64,000 bases of DNA. Origin: Chryseobacterium sp. YIM B08800. Lineage in GTDB: Bacteria; Bacteroidota; Bacteroidia; Flavobacteriales; Weeksellaceae. Below the pieces are notes generated by a model. The model did no database searches and had not been told where the DNA came from. It saw only the letters and a program-made list of their open reading frames with translations. The stretch is from NCBI RefSeq assembly GCF_026163565.1, contig NZ_JAPDKN010000038.1:1-64000 (forward strand). Reading direction: 5' to 3'. Below are positions 57,816-64,000 of the stretch, one piece after another. Numbering within the stretch: position 1 is the first letter of the stretch; each line of letters begins with the position of its first letter. The position numbers and the translations under genes were made by a program.

Positions 57816-57883
57816 TATTCATGTCTATTTTAATACTTTATTTTTTTTAACTCAACCTTAAAAAAATCGTAGAATATTACTAA

Positions 57884-57912
57884 AAAAGCACTTCCAAGAC
57901 GAAAGTGCTTTT
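57884..57912. terminator. Bidirectional terminator
   Basis: AAAAGCACTT and AAGTGCTTTT pair around CCAAGACGA, between the convergent GLPGLI and nitrilase-fusion genes. Confidence 0.8.
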
Positions 57913-57924
57913 CTTTAATAAAAT

Positions 57925-59427
57925 TTATTTCAAATAAGTTTCATATAAATCTGATCTTCTGTCTTTCAGAATCTGAACCGATCCATTATAATGTAAATCT
58001 TTCAGTAAATTTAAATCGACATCTACAATCAGCGTCATTTCTGTATTCGGGGTCGCCTCACCTTTTACCGCATTCGAAGGAAATGCGAAATCTGAAGGCG
58101 TGAAAACCGCAGCCTGACCAAACTGAATATCCATATTATTTACTCCGGGTAAATTTCCGACGCAGCCTGCAATTGCGACATAACATTCGTTTTCAATAGC
58201 TCTTGCCGCAGCACAATGACGAACTCTCATGTAAGCATTTTGAGTATCGGTAAGATAAGGAACAAACAAAATTTTCATCCCTTGGTCGGCAAGAATTCTT
58301 GGCAGTTCAGGAAATTCTACATCATAACAAATGACCAAACCTATTTTTCCGCAGTCGGTATCAAAAGCTTTAATCTCATTTCCGCCTTTCATTCCGTAAT
58401 ACTTTCTTTCATTCGGTGTGATATGAATTTTTCTGTATTCGTCAATTCTACCGTCACGGTGAAGAAGATAACTTACGTTATACAAATCGTTATTTTCAAA
58501 AATCGGCATACTTCCGGAAATAATATTCACGTTATAACTGATTGCCAATTCTGAAATTTTCGCTTTAATTTCTTCCGTAATTTTTGCCAGCTCAATCATA
58601 CTGTCGCGCTCAGAAAGATTATTGAATGGAGCCAGTAAAGGTGTGTTGAATAATTCCGGGAAAAGCACAAAATCTGATTTGTAATCTCCCATCACATTTA
58701 CAAAAAATTCTACCTGCTCATAAAAAGCATGAATATCTTTAAATTGTCTCATTTGCCACTGTACCAATCCCAAACGAATAACGCTGTCCTGCATTGTATT
58801 TGGTTTTTTACTGTAATAAATATTATTCCATTGAAGCAAAACTGCATTTTCATGGGAAGCTTCGTCTTCGGGAAGATATTTTTTAAGCACTTTTATCGGC
58901 AAAAAATTATTGGAAAGCTGGAAAGAAAGTACAGGATCATAAATTTCTTTATCTCTTACTCTTCTGATATATTCTCTAGGCGAAATCTCGTTGCTGTATT
59001 TGTGATAATGCGGAATTCTTCCACCCAAAATAATAGATTTCAGGTTTAATAATTCACAAAGTTCTTTTCGGGCATCGTATAACCTTCTTCCCAGTCTCAA
59101 TTTACGGTATTCGGGATCAACAAAAATTTCGATTCCGTACAAAACATTTCCGGTTGAAATATGGGTATTGAAAGAATAGTTTCCGGTGATATCACTATAT
59201 GTATGATCATCACCAAACTCATCATAGTTAACAATAATCGACAATGCAACAGCCGCAATTTTCCCGTCTACAGTGATGCAGATTTGTCCGGCTTCAAAAA
59301 TTTTATTCAGCTTGGCAATGCTTTTTTTTGACCAGACGTATTCTGACATTTGAGGATACGCTCTGCGCATGGTTTCTACCAACTCTTCATAATCATCTAC
59401 TTTCAGGGTACGTGTTTCTATCTGCAT
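57925..59427 (-). CDS. GNAT acetyltransferase / carbon-nitrogen hydrolase fusion
   Basis: A 500-residue cytoplasmic fusion. Residues 1-170 are a GNAT domain with the acetyl-CoA loop after GIEIFVDPEYRKLRLGRRLY (R-x-x-x-L-G-x-x-L). Residues about 215-500 are a nitrilase-type hydrolase with the full triad: Glu258 in FVLFPELFNTP, Lys333 in DEYRKIHITPNE and Cys367 in LVICYDVEFPEL. The combination is known as a conserved fusion in many bacteria; it may join amide hydrolysis with acyl transfer, but the substrate is not established. Single-gene unit with no partner. Confidence 0.92.
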   Translation of the reverse strand: MQIETRTLKVDDYEELVETMRRAYPQMSEYVWSKKSIAKLNKIFEAGQICITVDGKIAAVALSIIVNYDEFGDDHTYSDITGNYSFNTHISTGNVLYGIEIFVDPEYRKLRLGRRLYDARKELCELLNLKSIILGGRIPHYHKYSNEISPREYIRRVRDKEIYDPVLSFQLSNNFLPIKVLKKYLPEDEASHENAVLLQWNNIYYSKKPNTMQDSVIRLGLVQWQMRQFKDIHAFYEQVEFFVNVMGDYKSDFVLFPELFNTPLLAPFNNLSERDSMIELAKITEEIKAKISELAISYNVNIISGSMPIFENNDLYNVSYLLHRDGRIDEYRKIHITPNERKYYGMKGGNEIKAFDTDCGKIGLVICYDVEFPELPRILADQGMKILFVPYLTDTQNAYMRVRHCAAARAIENECYVAIAGCVGNLPGVNNMDIQFGQAAVFTPSDFAFPSNAVKGEATPNTEMTLIVDVDLNLLKDLHYNGSVQILKDRRSDLYETYLK

Positions 59428-59621
59428 AAATGTGTATTTTTCTTAAAGTTACGCAAAAACTCTGCAAACCTTCTGCCATCTAAATAAAAAACTTAAACAG
59501 ATAGTTTTATAAAATATTCTCTCTGTAGTTGATTTCACTTTTACTACTTGCTTAAACCACACTATTTAGATGTTTAAAACTCTCATTAAGGTCTCTAATT
59601 TCTTTCTAGTTTAAATTATAT

Positions 59622-59655
59622 AAAAAAGAAACACCCGCATTTCTACAGGTGTCTC
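59622..59655 (-). terminator. Terminator of the sugar dehydrogenase gene
   Basis: On the minus strand GACACCTG and a GGGTGTTTC word pair, followed by TTTTTT. Lies 20 bp after the stop codon at 59675. Confidence 0.65.
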
Positions 59656-59674
59656 AAGTACGAAAAAAAATAAT

Positions 59675-60913
59675 CTATTGTTTTTGAATTTTATAGAGTC
59701 TTCCTGCATCTGTTACCGCATACAATGCATTATCGCTTCCTTGCGTAATATCTCTGAAACGCTGTCCTTCATTGACCAGCAAACGTTCTTCTCCTGCAAC
59801 TTTATTATCTTTAATAACAAGTCTTACAATGTGAGTTCCGCTTAACGAACCTATAAATAAATTATTTTGCCATTCAGGAATATTGTTTCCTTTGTAAAAT
59901 GTCATTCCGCTTGGTGAAATCACAGGATCCCAATAATAAACAGGTTGTTCCATCCCGCTTTGCTGTTGAATTCCGCTACCAATTACTGCACCGCTGTATT
60001 CAATTCCGTAAGTAATGGTTGGCCAACCATAATTTTTCGCTGGTAATACACGATTAATTTCGTCTCCGCCACGAGGTCCGTGCTCGCTTTGCCATAATTC
60101 TCCTGTTGTAGGATGAATAGCAATTCCCTGCGGATTTCTATGACCGATACTGTACAATTCCGGCAAAGCTCCGGACTGAGTAAAGGTCGGATTTCCCGGA
60201 GCCGGAGCGCCATCTTTTGTTATTCTTAAAATTTTCCCGATCGCCGCCGTAACCGATTGCGCCAAAGGTCTTGTGGAAAGGTCAGAACGCTCACCTACAC
60301 TTACCATTAGATTTCCGGTGGAATCAAACAAAATCCTTCCTCCATAATGCAGATTCCCTGCAGAAGAAGACGGGTTTGCTCTGTAAATAACCGTAGCATT
60401 TTCAATGGCTGTTTCGGAAGCTGAAAGTTTTCCCTTTGCCACCGAAGTTTGCGTTCCTCCTCCAACATTTTCAGAGAAAACCCAGTAAATCATTCTATTT
60501 GTAGAGAATTGGGGATCAATACAAAGACCTAACAAACCTCCTTGTCCGTTAGAATTGACTGTAGGAATTCCTGTTATTGAATTGCCTAAAGCTCCTGTAT
60601 TGGTAGCGATTCTCATTGTTCCGCCTTTTTGAGTGATCAACAATCTTCCATCTGGTAGAGCTGTAATTCCCCAAGGAGCGGTTAATGATGAACTTAAAAC
60701 CGTACTGCTGTAAGGCGTTTGTGTTCTCACACCATTTACCCTTGTTTGTCCGGCAAAAGCAGGAGAATACGTTGTATTTGCAGGATTGGTTTCTACAGGT
60801 GGATAAATCGCCTCGTTTCCTGGTTCTTCGATAGGTTGTTCTTCGATATCGTCTGAACAATTTGCCAAAAACATCGCCGATGCAATCAGCATGTAATGTA
60901 CTTTAAATTTCAT
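59675..60913 (-). CDS. PQQ-dependent aldose/sorbosone dehydrogenase-like lipoprotein
   Basis: A 412-residue lipoprotein (MLIASAMFLANCSDD, lipobox Cys near 19). It forms a six-bladed propeller of the soluble glucose dehydrogenase/YliI type: APWGITALPDGRLLITQKGG, GQGGLLGLCIDPQF, LHYGGRILFDSTGNLMVSVG, IGHRNPQGIAIHPTTGELWQ and SEHGPRGGDEINRVLPAKNY with GWP. The His and Arg in HRNPQG and HGPRGGDE are PQQ/calcium contacts in the family. No PQQ synthesis gene is present here. Probably oxidises sugars in the periplasm. Confidence 0.9.
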   Translation of the reverse strand: MKFKVHYMLIASAMFLANCSDDIEEQPIEEPGNEAIYPPVETNPANTTYSPAFAGQTRVNGVRTQTPYSSTVLSSSLTAPWGITALPDGRLLITQKGGTMRIATNTGALGNSITGIPTVNSNGQGGLLGLCIDPQFSTNRMIYWVFSENVGGGTQTSVAKGKLSASETAIENATVIYRANPSSSAGNLHYGGRILFDSTGNLMVSVGERSDLSTRPLAQSVTAAIGKILRITKDGAPAPGNPTFTQSGALPELYSIGHRNPQGIAIHPTTGELWQSEHGPRGGDEINRVLPAKNYGWPTITYGIEYSGAVIGSGIQQQSGMEQPVYYWDPVISPSGMTFYKGNNIPEWQNNLFIGSLSGTHIVRLVIKDNKVAGEERLLVNEGQRFRDITQGSDNALYAVTDAGRLYKIQKQ

Positions 60914-61070
60914 ATTATTAAGATTTGGTGAGTTGGTTTCTGAAAATGATAATTTAAAGTTTGGAAAGCATCAAAGTTTACGCCAATAACTCAATATTAT
61001 TGAAAATAATTCACTTTTAACATATCATATTAAAGCAGTAATTAAAAAATATGGCTTGTAAATTATTTAC

Positions 61071-61099
61071 AAAAAACCCTTCCATTTAGAGTGGAGGAT
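61071..61099 (-). terminator. Weak terminator after map
   Basis: On the minus strand CCTCCA and TGGAAGG pair imperfectly around CTCTAAA and run into GGTTTTTTG, 25 bp after the stop codon. Confidence 0.45.
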
Positions 61100-61123
61100 T
61101 TAATATTATTTGAAATCATTTTT

Positions 61124-61888
61124 TTAATTTAAAATCTCATTCATCTGTGTTAAAATAATAGGTTTTCCGTCGGTAATCAAAATGGTATGCTCGTGTTGTG
61201 CCATGTATCCACCTTTGTTTCCTACCATCGTCCAACCATCATTCAGTTCTACCGCAATCGTTGAATCGGTCGAAATAAATGTTTCAATAGCCACAACAGA
61301 GTTTTTCTTAAACCTTCTGGAGTCAAAACGGTTTCTGTAATTCATCAATTCATCCGGTTCTTCGTGAAGACTCCTTCCTACACCGTGACCGCCAAGATTT
61401 CTAATGACTTTAAATCCTCTTTTTTTGGCTTCAGTTTCCATTAAAAAACCAATATCTGCGATTTTTACACCGCCTTTTATATTGTTAATTGTTTTTTCTA
61501 AAATTTCCTTAGATGCATCGACCAACTTCTGATGTTGATTGATATCTTTTCCAATTACAAAAGAACCTCCATTATCTGCCCAAAACCCATTAAGTTCTGC
61601 AGAAACATCAATATTAATTAAATCTCCTTCTTTCAAAACTCTTTCAGAACTAGGAATTCCGTGACAGAACTCATTGTCTACACTAATACAAGACCAACCC
61701 GGAAAACCATACGTAAGATAAGGTGCAGACTTTGCCCCAAAATCCGAAAGAATTTTTGCTCCGTATTCATCAAGTTCTTTTGTTGTCATTCCCACTTGTG
61801 CATAATTTATCATTTCTTTCAAAGTAAAAGCTACAGCTTCACTTACTTTCTGCATTCCGATTAATTCCTGTTCGTTTGTTATAGACAT
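61124..61888 (-). CDS. map: Type I methionine aminopeptidase
   Basis: A 254-residue enzyme that removes the initiator methionine. All five metal ligands are present: Asp94 (INIDVSAELNG), Asp105 (FWADNGGSF), His168 (LGGHGVGRSLHEEP), Glu202 (VAIETF) and Glu233 (QHEHTILIT). VDNEFCHGIPS contains the usual substrate His. Length is standard for the type Ia form without N-terminal extension. It stands alone beside a tRNA gene. Confidence 0.96.
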   Translation of the reverse strand: MSITNEQELIGMQKVSEAVAFTLKEMINYAQVGMTTKELDEYGAKILSDFGAKSAPYLTYGFPGWSCISVDNEFCHGIPSSERVLKEGDLINIDVSAELNGFWADNGGSFVIGKDINQHQKLVDASKEILEKTINNIKGGVKIADIGFLMETEAKKRGFKVIRNLGGHGVGRSLHEEPDELMNYRNRFDSRRFKKNSVVAIETFISTDSTIAVELNDGWTMVGNKGGYMAQHEHTILITDGKPIILTQMNEILN

Positions 61889-61946
61889 AATTATGATTTT
61901 GAAACAATAAAGTTAGGGAATAAAAAATATTGATTAGAAATAAAAA

Positions 61947-61971
61947 AACACTTACTGTAACAGTAAGTGTT
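61947..61971 (-). terminator. Terminator of the tRNA gene
   Basis: AACACTTACTG and CAGTAAGTGTT pair over 11 bp with a 3-base loop; on the minus strand TTTTTTTA follows, just behind the tRNA 3' end. Confidence 0.8.
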
Positions 61972-61974
61972 CTG

Positions 61975-62048
61975 TGGTCCCACCTGGGCTCGAACCAGGG
62001 ACCACCTGATTATGAGTCAGGTGCTCTAACCAACTGAGCTATAGGACC
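61975..62048 (-). tRNA. tRNA with CAU anticodon (tRNA-Met elongator or tRNA-Ile2)
   Basis: 74 nucleotides on the minus strand. Acceptor GGTCCTA pairs with TGGGACC; the D arm reads AGCTCAGTTGGTTAGAGCA, the anticodon stem CCTGA/TCAGG encloses loop CTCATAA, and the T arm has GGTTCGAGCC. Discriminator is A and the CCA tail is not encoded. The anticodon CAU with this stem could be elongator Met or, if C34 is changed to lysidine, Ile2. Lack of the three G-C pairs at the anticodon stem excludes initiator tRNA. Confidence 0.93.
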
Positions 62049-62110
62049 TCAAAATTTGGTTAAATTTTGTGTTTGCAAAAATAGTAAAATTTCTTTCACT
62101 ACAAAATTTT

Positions 62111-62509
62111 TTATGGCTTTTCTTGACAAAGTTCTACCAAGACACCATTGGTCGATTTGGGATGTAAGAAGACAACTAATTTGTTATCAGCACCTTCTTT
62201 AGGTTCTTCAGAGATAAACTGAAATCCTTCTTTTTTTAATCTTTCTACTTCATTCAGGATATTTTCTACACCAAAAGCCAAATGATGAATTCCCTCTCCT
62301 TTTTTATCAATGAATTTTGAAATTGGACTTTCAGGATTACTGGCTTCCAAAAGTTCAATTTTGCTTTCTCCTGTTTCATAAAATGACGTCACTACGCCTT
62401 CTCTTTCTACCGTCTCTTTTTTGTAAGATTCTTTTCCTAAAAGTTTTGTAAAAAGTTCATCAGAGATGCCCAAAGATTTTACCGCAATACCAATATGTTC
62501 TAATTTCAT
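62111..62509 (-). CDS. mce: Methylmalonyl-CoA epimerase
   Basis: A 132-residue vicinal-oxygen-chelate protein. It starts KLEHIGIAVKSLGISDELFT (metal His5), has the second-half GEGIHHLAFGVENI (His at 75/76) and the closing Glu in NGVLVELCQ (Glu127). It converts (S)- to (R)-methylmalonyl-CoA in propionate metabolism; the mutase is not in this window. Length and motif order are standard. Confidence 0.92.
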   Translation of the reverse strand: MKLEHIGIAVKSLGISDELFTKLLGKESYKKETVEREGVVTSFYETGESKIELLEASNPESPISKFIDKKGEGIHHLAFGVENILNEVERLKKEGFQFISEEPKEGADNKLVVFLHPKSTNGVLVELCQEKP

Positions 62510-62589
62510 AAATCTAAAATATATTTTTTTGACAGCTAATCAATTTTCAAATTAGCAATTCAAACAAAAGTACTAAATTTGCATAAATT

Positions 62590-62949
62590 ATGGAAAGCAA
62601 CAGACAAAGAAAAGTAGCACAGATTATACAGGAAGATTTCGCAGAACTTTTCCGCAAACAGGCATCAGAAAGTAAACAAAGCATTCTTGTTTCCGTTTCC
62701 GATGTTAAAGTAACTCCGGATTTAGGAATCGCTAAAATTTATTTAAGTATTTTCCCGCAAGAACATCGCTCTTCAATCATGAAAGAAATTGAAGAAAACA
62801 AGGCACAATACAGAAACTTTATCGGTCAGAAAATGGCAAAGCAAGTACGTATTATTCCACAATTGAGCTTTTATCTTGATACTACGCTTGATGATGTAGA
62901 AAAAATAGAAAGAGAACTGAGAGGTGAAGGCGACAATCCTGTTTTATAA
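62590..62949 (+). CDS. rbfA: Ribosome-binding factor A
   Basis: A 119-residue KH-fold factor for 30S maturation, needed for 16S rRNA 5' processing and cold growth. Family segments: ESNRQRKVAQIIQEDFAELF at the start, SVSDVKVTPDLGIAKIYLSI in the middle and IPQLSFYLDTTLDDVEKIER at the end. Followed 6 bp later by a permease gene, a frequent order in Flavobacteriia. Confidence 0.95.
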   Translation: MESNRQRKVAQIIQEDFAELFRKQASESKQSILVSVSDVKVTPDLGIAKIYLSIFPQEHRSSIMKEIEENKAQYRNFIGQKMAKQVRIIPQLSFYLDTTLDDVEKIERELRGEGDNPVL

Positions 62950-62955
62950 GAAACA

Positions 62956-64000
62956 TTGAAAAACATTGCATTTTACATTGCATCGCGCTACCTTTTATCT
63001 AAAAAAGGAAGCACTGCTGTAACATTTATTACCTGGCTTGCTGCTGTGGCTATGAGTGTTGCTGTGGCTGCAATGTTTGTCATTATTTCTGTTTTTTCCG
63101 GGCTTGAGGATTTCAACAAAGCTTTAATCTCTAATCTTCATGCTGATTTAACGATAAAAAGCACATCCGGAAAAACATTGAAAAATTTTGAGAAAATAAA
63201 TACTGTTTTAAAAAACAACAAAGAGATCTCAAGTTTTTCAAGAATTATAGAAGAAAAAACGTACATCAATTATAACGGGAGGGGCGACATCGCCTATCTT
63301 CGAGGAGTTGACTCAGCTTACATTAAAGTAAATCCGGTAGATAAAACTATATTTTTCGGAAGCTATCCTTCATTCGAGTATACCAATGAAGTGATTATGG
63401 AGCATTCACTTCAAAACAGATTGGGAATTCCTGTAGATTCAAATACGGATTTTTCAACACTTTTTATGCCTAAACCCGGAACGGGAATCATCAATAAAGA
63501 AGAAGATATTTATAATAAAAAAGAAATTATTGTTTGTGGTGTCTTTCCAGGGAATGAGCAGCTTAATAATTACATTATTGCTCCGGTAGAATTGGCAGAA
63601 GAATTATTAAATCTTCCAAAAAACTCAGCTTATCAAATTGTTATTAAGCTTAAAAATCCTGAAAATATAGATTCTGTAAAACAAGATCTTCTTAACACTT
63701 TAGGAAAAGATATCGAAATTAAAACGAAAGAAGAGGAAAATGCAGCATTCTGGAAAATGATCAACACCGAAAAGCTGTTTATCTATCTAATTTTTGCTTT
63801 GGTTATCTTCATCACAACTTTCAATTTAGCAGGCGCTATCATTATTTTACAGCTTGATAAAAAACAACAGGCAAAATCTCTTATATCTCTAGGATTTCCT
63901 TTATCACATCTTAGAATGACCTATTTCTACACCGGAATTCTAATTGTTATCTTGGGAGTAATTTCGGGTCTTATTTTGGGAACTGCTTTATGTTATTTCC
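62956..64000 (+). CDS. LolC/LolE-like FtsX-family permease (partial, C-terminus beyond window)
   Basis: A frame open to the window end. A TTG start at 62956 gives (M)KNIAFYIASRYLLSKKGSTA, the typical LolC/E opening, and a first helix FITWLAAVAMSVAVAAMFVI. A large periplasmic domain follows, then EKLFIYLIFALVIFITTFNL and a third helix begins at the edge. This is the permease of lipoprotein release to the outer membrane; LolC and LolE are fused or single in Bacteroidota, so the symbol is left blank. It forms an operon with rbfA. Confidence 0.88.
   Translation, partial: MKNIAFYIASRYLLSKKGSTAVTFITWLAAVAMSVAVAAMFVIISVFSGLEDFNKALISNLHADLTIKSTSGKTLKNFEKINTVLKNNKEISSFSRIIEEKTYINYNGRGDIAYLRGVDSAYIKVNPVDKTIFFGSYPSFEYTNEVIMEHSLQNRLGIPVDSNTDFSTLFMPKPGTGIINKEEDIYNKKEIIVCGVFPGNEQLNNYIIAPVELAEELLNLPKNSAYQIVIKLKNPENIDSVKQDLLNTLGKDIEIKTKEEENAAFWKMINTEKLFIYLIFALVIFITTFNLAGAIIILQLDKKQQAKSLISLGFPLSHLRMTYFYTGILIVILGVISGLILGTALCYF

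Noticed and set aside
61975-62048. tRNA as an attachment site of an island
   Set aside because: Both flanks are housekeeping genes (map, mce) and no repeated tRNA 3' end was found.

Overview
The window looks like chromosome of a Bacteroidota, class Flavobacteriia, most likely Chryseobacterium or a close relative. The evidence is strong AT-richness, TAnnTTTG-type -7 promoter boxes, a SusC/SusD pair, a GLPGLI-family protein, a Bacteroidota-type TssD (Hcp) T6SS tube gene, and many dispersed palindromic intergenic repeats. This is inference from protein families and layout; no 16S gene is present.

Region 1 (1-4350): the 5' end of a tssD gene with a two-repeat upstream site, a LacI-family regulator, an uncharacterised 162-residue protein, a striking degenerate 21-bp tandem array (about 2735-3260), and a secreted orphan protein.

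Region 2 (4377-41305): a very complete pectin utilization locus. On the minus strand lies the cytoplasmic hexuronate pathway: kduI, kduD, uxaC, kdgK, a KDPG aldolase, an ExuT-like transporter, uxaB and uxaA. On the plus strand lie SusC/SusD, then CE8, PL1, DUF4861, GH105, GH43, GH28, an esterase, a second CE8, CE12, KdgF, two tandem esterases, GH95 and a second PL1. The locus closes with a minus-strand PL10 and a second DUF4861 protein. Pectin would be de-esterified and cut outside, imported by SusCD, reduced to saturated and unsaturated uronates in the periplasm, imported by the MFS carrier and converted through KDG and KDPG to pyruvate and glyceraldehyde-3-phosphate. Four copies of a GCAATCGATTGC-like palindrome lie at the kduI, susC, PL1 and second DUF4861 promoters, and point to the LacI protein at 575-1603 as regulator.

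Region 3 (41437-46379): an OmpR-type two-component system, a barrel-like exported protein and a PepSY-like protein. The three transcription units share an upstream motif ATTCCCA-N4-TTTCCAGA with about 10-bp periodicity, which suggests a small autoregulated regulon. A nine-copy heptamer tract abuts one of these sites. A secreted cupin lies between them on the other strand.

Region 4 (46508-56619): accessory genes. A 1897-residue SF1 helicase/endonuclease resembles Hhe-type anti-phage proteins (DUF4011, helicase, Vsr-like nuclease, DUF3320) and has a transglutaminase-like Cys-His-Asp segment near its N-terminus. It is followed by a small partner candidate, an LprI-like protein, a truncated secreted-protein remnant fused to an AT-rich HNH-like gene, a DUF2695 protein, a thioredoxin-fold protein, a UbiE-like methyltransferase and a small secreted protein.

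Region 5 (56982-64000): a GLPGLI protein, a GNAT/nitrilase fusion, a PQQ-type sugar dehydrogenase lipoprotein, methionine aminopeptidase, a CAU-anticodon tRNA, methylmalonyl-CoA epimerase, rbfA and the start of a LolC/E-like permease (partial).
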